Below are positions 17,531 through 26,831 of a stretch of 64,000 nucleotides of DNA, piece after piece. How positions within the stretch are numbered: position 1 is the first letter of the stretch; each line of letters starts with the position of its first letter. A program made the position numbers and the translations under genes. Below the pieces are notes generated by a model that worked only from the letters and a program-made list of their open reading frames with translations, searched no databases and was not told where the DNA came from. The DNA lies in contig NZ_BMZE01000003.1 of the NCBI RefSeq assembly GCF_014652635.1, positions 1 to 64,000 on the forward strand, given 5' to 3'. Source of the DNA: Devosia pacifica. Its GTDB lineage: Bacteria; Pseudomonadota; Alphaproteobacteria; Rhizobiales; Devosiaceae.

Positions 17531-19441
17531 TCAACTCTCGTCCGGCCTACTCAACCGCACCGAGCGGCGCAGTGAGCGCACCGGCAGCCGGCTGGTGAAC
17601 AACAGTCCCTGACCGGTCCACTCGCGCGCCAACGATCCGCTCATCTGACCTTCGACGCTCAGGGTCATCAATCGCGATCCGAAACCTTCGTTGATCTGTT
17701 CAACCGGGGGTAGATCTGCGCCGGTTTCGCGCCATTCCAGATGGAAGTCATCACCGTCCAGCCGGCCCGTAACCTGCACCTTGCCGTTCTCTTTCGACAG
17801 GGCGCCGTACTTGGCGGAGTTCGTCGCCAGCTCGTGGAAGAGCAGGGCAAGAGGGGTTGCCGCGCCATCGTCGATTTCGGCGTCCTCGCCGAGTATCTCC
17901 AGCCGCTCAGCGTCATCGAGGCTGTAAGGCTGCATCAGCCGGCGCAGTAGAGCCTGCAAGGAGTTTTGCGTTTCGGCGCGCTTGGAGTTCTCGGAGTGCG
18001 GCCGTACAAGGTCGTGCGCCTCGCCCATCGCCAGAATACGCTGACGCAAAGCATCGGCGAATTTCTTGGCCTCCGGATTGCTGCGCGCCGACAGGTTTAT
18101 GATGCCGTTGAGGACAGCAAAGATGTTCTTGATGCGGTGCGAAAGTTCCTGGGCGACAATTTCACGCTCTTCGGCGCTGATCTTTGTATCGTGGATATCG
18201 GTACAGGTGCCGAACCAGCGCACGATCTGCCCGTCGGCATCGCGGATCGGCAGCGCCCGGCCGAGGGTCCAGCGGTACTGCTCGCTATGGTGACGCAGGC
18301 GGTATTCGATTTCGTAGGGCTCGCCGGTATCGAGGGAGTATTTCCACAACTGCCGGGCGCGCTCCTGATCGTCGGGATGGAACATGCCATTCCATCCCTC
18401 ACCGTCCGTTGATCCCGCCGGGACGCCGGTGAACTCGTACCAGCGCGCATTGTAATAATCGTGAAAGCCGTCCGGCAACGTCGACCAGACCATTTGCGGC
18501 ATGGTGTCGGCGAGCGTGCGAAAACGCAATTCGCTCTCCTGGAGCGCGAAGGCCGCCTCGCGCTGCTCGGTTACGTCGACCACGACGCCGGGAAAGCGCA
18601 TCCCCTTGCCGTCCGGCTTGGGGCGTGCGCGACCAGACGCAACCACCCAACGCGTCTTGTCACCAACGACGACCCGGTACTCAGAACGATACGGCGCACG
18701 CGTCTCGAGGGCCTCGGTGATCTCGCGCTGAACGCGATCGCGATCGTCAGGATGGATTGCCGCGAAATAATCAGTCAGCGGGACACCAAGCCCGGCATGC
18801 AGCGGATCGAGGCCGAACAGTGATCCAAACCGGTCATCTGCGGTGACCAGATCCTGATCGACATCCCAGTCCCAAGTGCCGACCAAAGCCGATCCGTTTA
18901 GAGCGAGAGACAGACGCTCCTCGCTCCGCCCCAACGCCTGCTCTGCGAGGACGCGATCCGTCGTGTCGTGAGCGATGCACAAAACGGCGCAGGCGACGCC
19001 CGCTTCGTCGAGTACCGGGCTATAGTGAAGGTCCATCCAGACGGATTCGAGTTGGCCGTGACGATCGAGCTTCAGCTCTTCGTCCCTGAGCGTCATCGAT
19101 TCGCCCGCCATGCCGCGGGCAATCTTGTCGAGATTGAAATCAGCGATTTCCGGCCACGCATCAACCGCCCGCTGGCCAAAGATTGCGGGATGCCTTTGTC
19201 CGGCAAATTCGGCGTAGGCGTCATTGTAGAGCAGATGCCCCTCGTGCCCCATCAGCATCGCCATCGGGGTGGACGAACCGAGGATCAGGCGGGCTGAACC
19301 CCTTATGCACTCGGGCCAGTCCTCCAACACGCCGCATTCGGTCGATGACCAATCGAAACTCTGGGCAAGTGCCATGCACCTGGAGTTGGTCAATGAGTCA
19401 GAGAGTGCGCCCTCGGCGCCAGGAAAGAAGATGTTTGACAT
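17531..19441 (-). CDS. HWE-family histidine kinase with PAS domains
   Basis: A soluble 636-residue sensor kinase. Three PAS-type modules can be traced (about 30-155, 165-295 and 300-420), the third containing a clear PAC motif (EIEYRLRHHSEQYRWTLGR). The kinase part starts with the H-box ELSHRIKNIFAVLN near 435; the ATP-binding N-box LFHELATNSAKYGAL and the later WRETG give the HWE signature. There is no membrane segment, so the signal is likely intracellular (light, redox or a ligand bound by a PAS). ATG 19441 is preferred to a TTG at 19453; neither has a strong ribosome-binding site. HWE kinases often feed general-stress or light responses; that is family knowledge, not shown here. Confidence 0.92.
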   Translation of the reverse strand: MSNIFFPGAEGALSDSLTNSRCMALAQSFDWSSTECGVLEDWPECIRGSARLILGSSTPMAMLMGHEGHLLYNDAYAEFAGQRHPAIFGQRAVDAWPEIADFNLDKIARGMAGESMTLRDEELKLDRHGQLESVWMDLHYSPVLDEAGVACAVLCIAHDTTDRVLAEQALGRSEERLSLALNGSALVGTWDWDVDQDLVTADDRFGSLFGLDPLHAGLGVPLTDYFAAIHPDDRDRVQREITEALETRAPYRSEYRVVVGDKTRWVVASGRARPKPDGKGMRFPGVVVDVTEQREAAFALQESELRFRTLADTMPQMVWSTLPDGFHDYYNARWYEFTGVPAGSTDGEGWNGMFHPDDQERARQLWKYSLDTGEPYEIEYRLRHHSEQYRWTLGRALPIRDADGQIVRWFGTCTDIHDTKISAEEREIVAQELSHRIKNIFAVLNGIINLSARSNPEAKKFADALRQRILAMGEAHDLVRPHSENSKRAETQNSLQALLRRLMQPYSLDDAERLEILGEDAEIDDGAATPLALLFHELATNSAKYGALSKENGKVQVTGRLDGDDFHLEWRETGADLPPVEQINEGFGSRLMTLSVEGQMSGSLAREWTGQGLLFTSRLPVRSLRRSVRLSRPDES

Positions 19442-19538
19442 GAACTCGCGCAAAAATTGGCACGTCGGTGCTCACCCCATCTCGGGGCGAACACGTAGAA
19501 CGCATGAGAGTGATGGCAAGTTCAAGGCGTTGTGAAGA

Positions 19539-20915
19539 TCATTCTCCAGCAACTGCCTGACGCACCTCCGGCTGGCGCTGCTGCACTTCTTCGGCAACGA
19601 GGAATGCCAGCTCGAGCGCCTGACTGGCATTGAGGCGCGGGTCGCAATATGTATTGTAACGGTCCGACAGGGTCGCTTCTGTGACCGCCGAGACGCCGCC
19701 GACGCATTCGGTCACGTCGTCGCCGGTCATTTCCACATGAACGCCACCGGCATAGGTGCCCATCTCACGGTGCACATCGAAGAAGGCCTTTACCTCGCCG
19801 AGAATCCGTTCAAACGGGCGGGTCTTGAAGCCGCTGGCTGCCTTGATGGTGTTGCCGTGCATCGGATCGCAGCACCATACGACGGTGCGCCCGGCGTGCT
19901 GAACGGTTTCGATAAGCCGCGGCAGGTGCTGTTGAACCTTGTCAGCGCCAAATCGCCCGATGAGCGTGATGCGCCCGGCTTCATCCTGCGGATTGAGCCG
20001 GTCGAGCAACCGCAGCAAATCGTCGGAGGTCATCGAGGGGCCGCACTTGATGCCGATGGGATTGCGGATACCGGCAAAGTATTCGACATGCGCCCCGTCG
20101 GGATCTCGGGTGCGATCACCGATCCAGATCATATGCCCCGAGGTCGCGTACCAGTCGTTGGAGATGGAATCGCGCCGGGTCAGCGCTTCCTCGTAGCCAA
20201 GCAGCAGCGCCTCATGGCTGGTGAACAGGCTGGTCTGACGCAGCGCCGGCGTATTCTCCGCCGTAAGGCCAAGGGCGCGCATGAAATCGATAGCGTCATC
20301 GATCTTGCGGGCCACTTCCTCATAGCGCGGAAACCAGTTCGAGCCCTTCATGAACCCGACGGTCCACTCGTGAATGCGGGTCAAATCGGCATAGCCACCC
20401 GAAGCAAAGGCACGCAGGAGATTCAGCGTGGCCGCCGACTGACGGTAGGCGTGCAGCATGCGATCCGGATCGGGGCGGCGCGCGCTCTCATCGAACTCGA
20501 TGGCATTGATGATATCGCCGCGATAGCTCGGAAGCTCAACGCCGTTGATGGTTTCGGTATCCGAGGACCTGGGCTTTGCGAACTGGCCAGCCACCCGGCC
20601 GACTTTGACCACGGGCTTTGACGCGCCATGGGTAAGAACGACCGCCATCTGCAGGAAGACGCGGAAGAAATCGCGGATGTGGTCTGCGCCGTGTTCGGCA
20701 AAGCTTTCGGCGCAGTCGCCACCTTGCAACAGGAAGGCGCGACCGTGAGCCACCTCGGCAAGCCGGGCCTTGAGTTCACGCGCTTCACCGGCAAAGACCA
20801 GCGGAGGGAATGTCGAGAGCTGGCGCTCGGCATCGCGGAGCGCATTCTGGTCCGGATAGTTTGGAACCTGAGAAATCGGCTTCTGCCGCCAGCTTCCGGG
20901 CGTCCACGTCGTCAT
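19539..20915 (-). CDS. 3-deoxy-7-phosphoheptulonate synthase, class II
   Basis: First step of the shikimate pathway: joins phosphoenolpyruvate and erythrose 4-phosphate. The 458-residue protein is a class II (plant-type) DAHP synthase, with [14 protein letters not shown] near 50 (metal-binding Cys), [13 protein letters not shown] near 95, [13 protein letters not shown] near 265, DPMHGNT near 340 and [18 protein letters not shown] near 380. Length and motifs are complete. ATG 20915 is chosen for its GTGAGG box and because the family begins with W-x-P-x-SWR (TPGSWRQKP). It follows gor by 98 bases on the same strand. Rhizobial copies carry various aro symbols, so none is given. Confidence 0.95.
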   Translation of the reverse strand: MTTWTPGSWRQKPISQVPNYPDQNALRDAERQLSTFPPLVFAGEARELKARLAEVAHGRAFLLQGGDCAESFAEHGADHIRDFFRVFLQMAVVLTHGASKPVVKVGRVAGQFAKPRSSDTETINGVELPSYRGDIINAIEFDESARRPDPDRMLHAYRQSAATLNLLRAFASGGYADLTRIHEWTVGFMKGSNWFPRYEEVARKIDDAIDFMRALGLTAENTPALRQTSLFTSHEALLLGYEEALTRRDSISNDWYATSGHMIWIGDRTRDPDGAHVEYFAGIRNPIGIKCGPSMTSDDLLRLLDRLNPQDEAGRITLIGRFGADKVQQHLPRLIETVQHAGRTVVWCCDPMHGNTIKAASGFKTRPFERILGEVKAFFDVHREMGTYAGGVHVEMTGDDVTECVGGVSAVTEATLSDRYNTYCDPRLNASQALELAFLVAEEVQQRQPEVRQAVAGE

Positions 20916-21013
20916 GTCGGGCCTCACTCGCTCACACCTCAACTGCCGATCAGGCAGCTTTTGGCGGTCTAGCAAGACGCCGAGCATGTGCCAAGCAACA
21001 AATCAGGGCCGTT

Positions 21014-22390
21014 TCAGCCGACGCGCTTGCCACCGCGATAGCTGTAGGTAGGCTTCTTGAAGGTGACGAGTTCTTCGGCAGCAGTGGGATGAACGGCGAT
21101 AGCGCGATTGAAATCCGCCTTGGTCGCCCCCATCCCCATCGGCACGGCGACCAGCTGGATCAGTTCCGCTGCACCCGGACCGAGGATATGGCAGCCAAGG
21201 ACCTTGCCGGAGTTTCCATCGGTGATCAGCTTGAAAATCATCCGCTCGGTCCGGTCAGTCAGCGTGTTGATCATCGGGCGAAACTGGGCAAGGTAAATGT
21301 CGATATCGCCGTGGGTCGCCGCCTCTTTTTCGGTCAGGCCGATCGTGCCGATCTCCGGATCGGCAAAGACCGCTGTGGCAAGCTGGGAGAGATCGACCTC
21401 GGTCGGGTTGTCGTTGAATAGCGTTTCGGCGAACGCCGCACCCTCGCGGATGGCGACCGGGGTCAAAGCAGCGCGCCCGGTGATATCGCCGACTGCGTAA
21501 ACCGAGGGGCAAGTGGTGCGCGAATAGGTGTCGACGGGAATTGTGCCGTCTTCATTGAGTTCGACACCGACAGTATCGAGCCCCAGACCTTCTGTATTCG
21601 CGCGCCGGCCGGTTCCGAACATGATGGCGCCGAAAGGCGCTTCAATCCCATCGCTGAAAACGGCCGTGAGGTCGTCGCCGGACTTTCGGATTTCGAGCAG
21701 GTTGGTTTCGTAGATGAGCTTGATGCCGCGGCGGACCAGCCCATCTTCGAGGCCACGGCGCAGCTCATCCTCGAAGCCGCGCAGGATGCAATCGCCGCGA
21801 TAGAGCAGAGTGACGTGAACGCCGAGCCCAGCGAAAATGTTGGCGAACTCGACGGCTATATAGCCACCGCCTTCGATGAGAATGGAATGCGGCAGCGCTT
21901 CGAGCTCGAAGGCTTCGTTTGAGGTCATCCCGTATTCGGCACCCGGAATGTCCGGCACGAACGGGCGCCCGCCGGCGGCAACGAGGATAGTCTTGGCCTC
22001 AAGGGTGGTTCCGGCCTGCTGCAGCTGGACTGTATTTGGTCCCGTGATGACCGCCCTGTCCTTGATGATTTCGACGCCGGCGCCATCAAGGCCAGCCGTA
22101 TAGGCGCGCTCCAGCCGGGCGATCTCCTTGTCCTTGTTGGCCTTGAGGACCGACCAGTCGAAACTGGCATTGACCGACCAGCCGTAGCTTTCGGCTATTT
22201 CGAAGCTTTCATGAAAGCGGCTGGCATAGGCGAAGAGCTTTTTCGGCACGCAGCCGCGAATGACGCAGGTGCCGCCCATGCGATATTCTTCGATGATGGC
22301 GACGCGAGCGCCGTAGGTGGCGGACATGCGCGCAGCGCGAACGCCCCCTGAGCCGCCTCCGATCACAACGAGATCGTAACGCTGGTCCAT
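21014..22390 (-). CDS. gor: Glutathione-disulfide reductase
   Basis: NADPH-dependent flavoenzyme that regenerates reduced glutathione. The 458-residue protein has the FAD fingerprint VVIGGGSGGVRAAR, the redox-active disulfide CVIRGC (C-x4-C) near 43, the NAD(P) motif IEGGGYIAVE near 175 with arginines after it (YRGDCILR) that favour NADPH, the second FAD motif YAVGD near 300, and the C-terminal catalytic His in AVHPTAAEE near 437. ATG 22390 has a perfect AAGGAG seven bases upstream. A terminator ends the preceding gene only 47 bases before this start, leaving little room for its own promoter. Confidence 0.94.
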   Translation of the reverse strand: MDQRYDLVVIGGGSGGVRAARMSATYGARVAIIEEYRMGGTCVIRGCVPKKLFAYASRFHESFEIAESYGWSVNASFDWSVLKANKDKEIARLERAYTAGLDGAGVEIIKDRAVITGPNTVQLQQAGTTLEAKTILVAAGGRPFVPDIPGAEYGMTSNEAFELEALPHSILIEGGGYIAVEFANIFAGLGVHVTLLYRGDCILRGFEDELRRGLEDGLVRRGIKLIYETNLLEIRKSGDDLTAVFSDGIEAPFGAIMFGTGRRANTEGLGLDTVGVELNEDGTIPVDTYSRTTCPSVYAVGDITGRAALTPVAIREGAAFAETLFNDNPTEVDLSQLATAVFADPEIGTIGLTEKEAATHGDIDIYLAQFRPMINTLTDRTERMIFKLITDGNSGKVLGCHILGPGAAELIQLVAVPMGMGATKADFNRAIAVHPTAAEELVTFKKPTYSYRGGKRVG

Positions 22391-22436
22391 CGGAAACTCC
22401 TTTGCGCTGGTCGGGCGGCAAAGGCGCATCGCACAT

Positions 22437-22462
22437 AAAAAGAGCCCGCACAAGGCGGGCTC
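22437..22462 (-). terminator. Rho-independent terminator after the DUF2059 gene
   Basis: Eight-base perfect stem GAGCCCGC / GCGGGCTC at 22442-22462 with a five-base loop, followed on the minus strand by five T residues (22441-22437). It closes the rpiA-DUF2059 unit just before gor. Confidence 0.9.
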
Positions 22463-22486
22463 GATCATCGCTGATCTGCGTTATGG

Positions 22487-23002
22487 CTAGAGGCTGACGC
22501 CGGCATCGCGCAGTTCGGCACGAACCTTGGCGAAGAACTCGCGCTTCAGATTGGCCTCGAACACACGCATGACGCGCTGTGTGTCCTGATTGATCTCGCT
22601 ATTCGCCTGCACCAGCTTCTGGCCGACATCGCTTTCGTAGAAATCGACGATCAGCTGCAGCTCCTCCATCGAGAAGCGCATGGCATAAAGACGCGCGAAC
22701 TGATCCAGCAACTCGCCCTTGCGGCCACGATAGCTTTGCAGAACGACCCCGATAGCTTCGTTGGTCTCTTCCTGGATCTCAGGGTTCTGCTGGACAATCT
22801 GGCGCATCGTCTGGATGCCCGTTTCGACCAGCGTCACCTCGTAGATCGAGGCGTTGTCGGTGAGATCGATATATTCACGCGCAAGCTCAAGATGCTCAGG
22901 CGCGATCTCCTGAGCCTGCAGCGGCATGCTGGCGCCGGCAAAGAGTGTTGAAACCAGCAGGGCGGCAACGCCCAGTCGAAGCCGGGAAACGGCCTTGTTC
23001 AT
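22487..23002 (-). CDS. DUF2059 exported protein
   Basis: A 171-residue periplasmic protein of the DUF2059 family, whose function is unknown. A signal peptide covers about residues 1-31 (ending LQAQE). The mature helical part carries the family pattern YAMRFSMEELQLIVDFYESDVGQKL near 105-130. It starts six bases after the rpiA stop. ATG 23002 is preferred over the TTG two codons upstream, with AGGGG before it inside the rpiA end. It is followed by a strong terminator, so rpiA and this gene form a two-gene unit. Confidence 0.88.
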   Translation of the reverse strand: MNKAVSRLRLGVAALLVSTLFAGASMPLQAQEIAPEHLELAREYIDLTDNASIYEVTLVETGIQTMRQIVQQNPEIQEETNEAIGVVLQSYRGRKGELLDQFARLYAMRFSMEELQLIVDFYESDVGQKLVQANSEINQDTQRVMRVFEANLKREFFAKVRAELRDAGVSL

Positions 23003-23008
23003 GTGCAA

Positions 23009-23719
23009 TTACCCCTCTCGTCGAGTATCAGCGTCCATTTTCACCACGCCGTCGGGCGTAGCAATATAGGCGCGGTCGCAAAGTCCGATAAACAGACCAT
23101 GCTGGACCACGCCAGGTATATCAAGCAGCGCCCGCGACAGGGCTTCTGGCTGCGAAATGCGGCCAAAAGATGCGTCGAGGATCAGGTGACCGCCATCGGT
23201 GACGAAGGGTTGATCGTCCTTGCCCCGGCGTAGCGACACGCCTTCGGCTTCCGGGTAGGCCTCCATCACGGCATGGATCGCAAGCCGCGTGGCGCCAAGG
23301 CCGAATTTGTTGACTTCGATGGACAGCGGGAAGCGTCCGAGGGCCTCGACGCGCTTTGAGCTGTCAGCGATCACCAGAAGCCGGGATGAAGCGCCCGCGA
23401 CTATCTTTTCGCGCAGCAGCGCGCCCCCTGCCCCCTTGATCAGCGACAGGTCCGGGGCGATCTCGTCGGCGCCGTCGATGGTCAGATCCAGATGATCGAT
23501 GGTGTCGAGATCGGTGAGTTTGACACCTTTTTCGCCAGCATGCCGCGCGGTTTCTTCAGACGTCGGGACGCAGATGACATCAAGGCCATCGGCAACTTTT
23601 TGCGCCAACAAATCGACAAGATGCCAGGCGGTCGATCCGGTGCCGAGACCGAGGCGCATGCCTGGCAGAACCTCTTCGAGCGCAGCAGCGGCGGCGGCCC
23701 GTTTCTGGTTGTCACTCAC
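23009..23719 (-). CDS. rpiA: Ribose-5-phosphate isomerase A
   Basis: Interconverts ribose 5-phosphate and ribulose 5-phosphate in the pentose phosphate pathway. The 236-residue protein contains the substrate-binding GLGTGSTA near 24, LTIDGADEI near 79 (catalytic Asp/Glu region), [15 protein letters not shown] near 93 and GRFPLSIEV near 127. Length is normal. The start is a GTG (23719) with GAGGG eight bases upstream. First gene of the rpiA-DUF2059 unit. Together with the DAHP synthase nearby it links the pentose phosphate pathway to aromatic synthesis, though the terminator separates the two transcripts. Confidence 0.95.
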   Translation of the reverse strand: MSDNQKRAAAAAALEEVLPGMRLGLGTGSTAWHLVDLLAQKVADGLDVICVPTSEETARHAGEKGVKLTDLDTIDHLDLTIDGADEIAPDLSLIKGAGGALLREKIVAGASSRLLVIADSSKRVEALGRFPLSIEVNKFGLGATRLAIHAVMEAYPEAEGVSLRRGKDDQPFVTDGGHLILDASFGRISQPEALSRALLDIPGVVQHGLFIGLCDRAYIATPDGVVKMDADTRREG

Positions 23720-23962
23720 AACGCGACCCTCAAATGCTAATTGGCGCTGTAGTGCCGGTGCCGCCGAACAGAGTCAACCGGGCGATCACGCGTTGGTGAA
23801 CACGCGAGCGTAACCTGTCGGCAACACTGTGTCCGCTACAAGACTAAAGAGTGGCAGCATCACGGCATGCGATATTTCGCGGTCCGATGGATTGAAGTAT
23901 TCAGTCATTCAACTGGCGACCGGCTCTTGCCATTGCTCGCATGGGAAAAGGCTTGTGGGGAC

Positions 23963-24556
23963 ATGAACAAACTAAAGGCATTCGCTATTTTGGCGCTCTC
24001 CGGCTTGATGGCGCTGAGCGCCGTCGGCGGCGCGTCGGCCGCGCGTATCTATCTTCCTGAAACGAACCAGTGGGTGGACGCTTCCGAAGCGCAGGTTAGC
24101 CGGCGCGCAAGCAGCGCAATTCCGCGCCAGACCGTGGCCTATAACGGGCCGCACGCCCCGGGCACCGTCATCGTCGAAACCAGTGAGCGCCGCCTCTATC
24201 TGGTGCAGGATGATGGCACCGCTTTGCGCTATGGCGTCGGCGTGGGCCGCGACGGCTTCCGCTGGTCGGGCACGCACCGGGTCACGCGCAAGGCCGAATG
24301 GCCGGGCTGGACGCCGCCAGCGGCAATGCGCAAGCGCGTACCGGATCTGCCGGCCTTCATGCCTGGCGGCCCCGACAATCCGCTCGGTGCGCGAGCGCTG
24401 TATATTGGGTCAACGCTTTACCGCATTCATGGAACATCCGAGCCGTGGACGATCGGGCAAGCGGTCTCTTCAGGCTGCATCCGCCTGACGAACGAAGATG
24501 TGACGGACCTCTATTCACGTGTCCGGGTCGGCGCAAAGGTCGTGGTCAATCCCTAG
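23963..24556 (+). CDS. L,D-transpeptidase (YkuD fold)
   Basis: Periplasmic enzyme that cross-links peptidoglycan 3-3 or anchors outer-membrane proteins to it. The 197-residue protein has a signal peptide (about 1-25, ending GGASA) and one YkuD domain with the catalytic motif IHGTSEPWTIGQAVSSGCIRL near residue 155 (His, Ser and catalytic Cys). No LysM or other binding domain is present. ATG 23963 is chosen because it starts the signal peptide; a frame extending to 23867 has no signal. A strong terminator follows 25 bases after the stop, so this is a single-gene unit, divergent from rpiA. Confidence 0.93.
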   Translation: MNKLKAFAILALSGLMALSAVGGASAARIYLPETNQWVDASEAQVSRRASSAIPRQTVAYNGPHAPGTVIVETSERRLYLVQDDGTALRYGVGVGRDGFRWSGTHRVTRKAEWPGWTPPAAMRKRVPDLPAFMPGGPDNPLGARALYIGSTLYRIHGTSEPWTIGQAVSSGCIRLTNEDVTDLYSRVRVGAKVVVNP

Positions 24557-24580
24557 TCCAGGGGTGACCGAACAGATTAT

Positions 24581-24606
24581 GGCCGGCCCTCTGGGCCGGC
24601 CTTTTT
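24581..24606 (+). terminator. Rho-independent terminator of the L,D-transpeptidase gene
   Basis: Stem GGCCGGCCC / GGGCCGGCC-type hairpin with a short loop at 24581-24601, followed by five T residues (24602-24606). Confidence 0.9.
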
Positions 24607-24637
24607 GTTGCCGCGCGCGCCGTGCTAGACTTGAGTA

Positions 24638-25669
24638 ATGGCAGTACCCGACAATGCAACGACCAACGCGAATATGCGCCCGCTGATCGACTCTTTCGGC
24701 AGGCAGGTCAGCTATCTGCGGATTTCAGTCACCGACCGGTGCGATTTCCGCTGCCAGTACTGCATGGCAGAGGACATGACGTTCCTGCCGAAGCGGGACG
24801 TGCTCTCGTTCGAAGAGATCGAGGCGATCACCGAAGCCTTCATCGCGCGAGGTTTGCGCAAGATCCGGCTTACCGGAGGCGAGCCGCTGGTGCGCCGCGA
24901 TATCATGAGCCTTGTCGAGCGACTGGGACAGCATGTGAAATCCGGCGCGCTCGACGAGCTGACGCTGACCACCAATGGTAGTCAACTCGCAAGACATGCC
25001 TACGCGCTGGCGGATGCCGGTGTGCGCCGCATCAATGTATCGCTCGACACGCGCGATCCGGCATTGTTCACCGAGATCACGCGGCGCGGGCGGCTACAGA
25101 CGGTGCTCGACGGCATTGCCGTTGCGCGCGAAGCGGGACTTGCGATCAAGATCAACATGGTGGCCATGCGCGGTGTCAACGACGCCGAGATCGAGCCGAT
25201 GATGATCTGGGCGCATGAAAACGGCATGGCACTAACGTTGATCGAGGGCATGCCGCTGGGCGAAGTCTCGGTCGATCGTGTCGATACCTATCTGCCGCTC
25301 CGCGAACTACGTGACCGGCTGGCAGAGCGCTTCACGCTTGAGAAAATAGCCAAGCGCACCGGGGGGCCGGCGCGCTATGTGCGCGCGAAAGAGACTGGCG
25401 GAGAGCTCGGCTTCATCACGCCGATGAGCCACAATTTCTGTGAGAGCTGTAACCGGGTCCGGCTGACCGCTACCGGACAGCTTTATCTCTGCCTCGGGCA
25501 GGAGGATCGGGTGAGTTTGCGCGATGCCCTGCGCGAAGGCGGAGTGGAGGCGCTCGATGCAGCACTCGACGAGGCGATGCGCATCAAGCCTAAGGGGCAT
25601 GATTTCGTCATTGATCGGGACCAGCCCGCCCCTGCCGTCAACCGGCATATGTCGGTAACGGGCGGCTAA
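24638..25669 (+). CDS. moaA: GTP 3',8-cyclase (molybdenum cofactor synthesis)
   Basis: Radical-SAM enzyme that starts molybdopterin synthesis by rearranging GTP. The 343-residue protein shows the SAM cluster C-x3-C-x2-C (CDFRCQYC) near residue 38, the SAM-binding TGGEP near 87, the C-terminal cluster [17 protein letters not shown] near 275, and the conserved C-terminal Gly-Gly (VTGG). All key parts are present. ATG 24638 is taken; an ATG at 24674 ([10 protein letters not shown]) is possible, and neither has a good ribosome-binding site. It begins 31 bases after a terminator, so any promoter must be very close. No other moa gene is in the window. Confidence 0.95.
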   Translation: MAVPDNATTNANMRPLIDSFGRQVSYLRISVTDRCDFRCQYCMAEDMTFLPKRDVLSFEEIEAITEAFIARGLRKIRLTGGEPLVRRDIMSLVERLGQHVKSGALDELTLTTNGSQLARHAYALADAGVRRINVSLDTRDPALFTEITRRGRLQTVLDGIAVAREAGLAIKINMVAMRGVNDAEIEPMMIWAHENGMALTLIEGMPLGEVSVDRVDTYLPLRELRDRLAERFTLEKIAKRTGGPARYVRAKETGGELGFITPMSHNFCESCNRVRLTATGQLYLCLGQEDRVSLRDALREGGVEALDAALDEAMRIKPKGHDFVIDRDQPAPAVNRHMSVTGG

Positions 25670-25677
25670 GGCTAAGG

Positions 25678-26109
25678 CTAAGCTTGGCGTGTCGGGCGGC
25701 CTGGTGTGCGCTCCGCAAGTTCGACGATGATGCCATCAGGATCGCGCACGAAGGCGACACGCTGCAGCATTTCCTGGTTATAGGCTTCGCGCGCCTCTTC
25801 AATGATTTCGACGCCGGCGTCGCGTAGGCGATCCAGTACGGCATTGATCGAGGTGTAGGACAGGGTCAGATGTCGCATGCCTGAGCGGCCATTGGGGACA
25901 TCCTCTGCCCGCGCGGCACCATCGCTCGGCGCGATGACCTCGAGCATGCCGCCGCCGGCATCGAAAAACCCAAGCTCACCGGTCGCCTGTGGCTTGCGCA
26001 GCACCAGCTCGAGCCCGAGCAGATCGCAATAGAATGCAACCGTACGGTCGAGATCGGCAACCGTCATGCCGATATGCTCGAAGCCGACCAGATCATTATT
26101 TGTCATCAT
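25678..26109 (-). CDS. VOC superfamily protein (glyoxalase I-like)
   Basis: A 143-residue VOC protein. The first module begins GFEHIGMTVADLDRTVAFYCDLLG with a metal-ligand His; the second ends VAFVRDPDGIIVELAERT with the usual Glu ligand. Glyoxalase I, methylmalonyl-CoA epimerase and dioxygenase members share this pattern, so the substrate is unknown. It overlaps the end of the Lrp-type regulator gene by 14 bases, so the two are co-transcribed; a link to amino-acid-derived aldehydes would be only a guess. Confidence 0.88.
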   Translation of the reverse strand: MMTNNDLVGFEHIGMTVADLDRTVAFYCDLLGLELVLRKPQATGELGFFDAGGGMLEVIAPSDGAARAEDVPNGRSGMRHLTLSYTSINAVLDRLRDAGVEIIEEAREAYNQEMLQRVAFVRDPDGIIVELAERTPGRPTRQA

Positions 26110-26581
26110 CGTTCACCAGTGCGAAATCGAGAGGCAGGGCGGTCGTGTACTTGATCTGCTCCATCGCGAATGAGGAGCTGACATCGGACAGCGCGATCTT
26201 GGCGATCAGGCGCTTATAGAAGGCGTCGTAAGCGGCGATATCGGGGACGACAACGCGCATGAGATAGTCGATATCACCACTCATGCGGTAGAACTCTACG
26301 ACTTCGCTGAAATCCTCGATGGTAGCGGCGAATTTCCTCAGCCAGGATTCATTGTGCTCGGCCGTCTTGACCGACACGAAGACCGTCACCCCAACATTGA
26401 TCTTGACCGGATCGAGCACCGCCACCCGTCGGCGGATGACGCCCTCTTCCTCCATCTTCTGGATGCGGCGCCAGCATGGCGTCGTCGACAGGCCGACCTT
26501 TCGTCCGATCTCCGCAACCGGCATCGTCGCATCCCGCTGCAAGAGGGCCAGAATCTTTCGGTCGATCTTGTCCAGCGCCAT
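26096..26581 (-). CDS. Lrp/AsnC-family transcriptional regulator
   Basis: Feast/famine regulator of 161 residues. The N-terminal winged helix (LDKIDRKILALLQRDATMPVAEIGRKVGLSTTPCWRRIQKME) is followed by the RAM effector-binding domain (about 65-150; FYRMSGDIDYLMRVVVPD). Such proteins form octamers and sense amino acids. ATG 26581 is preceded by AGGGGG five bases away. It is divergent from the DivJ-like kinase and co-transcribed with the VOC protein gene. The effector and targets are unknown. Confidence 0.94.
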   Translation of the reverse strand: MALDKIDRKILALLQRDATMPVAEIGRKVGLSTTPCWRRIQKMEEEGVIRRRVAVLDPVKINVGVTVFVSVKTAEHNESWLRKFAATIEDFSEVVEFYRMSGDIDYLMRVVVPDIAAYDAFYKRLIAKIALSDVSSSFAMEQIKYTTALPLDFALVNDDDK

Positions 26582-26831
26582 GATGCCCCCTGAAAACAGT
26601 TTGCCGAAACCGTTAAAAAACTAAGGAAATTCAGCCTGACCGCGGCTGATTAGCTCCAATCAACGCAAAATCCTTCTTCTTGTCAATGCAGCCAAGGCGA
26701 ATGCCCGAACCGTTGCGCGGCAACCGCGGGCGCGGCTTCATGAGGCGTTAACTACGCGATTGATAGGTTTGTTCACCAGAGTAACGAACGCGTTTCCTGT
26801 TCGTGTTGTGTAGTAGTTGAGTATCCGCGTC

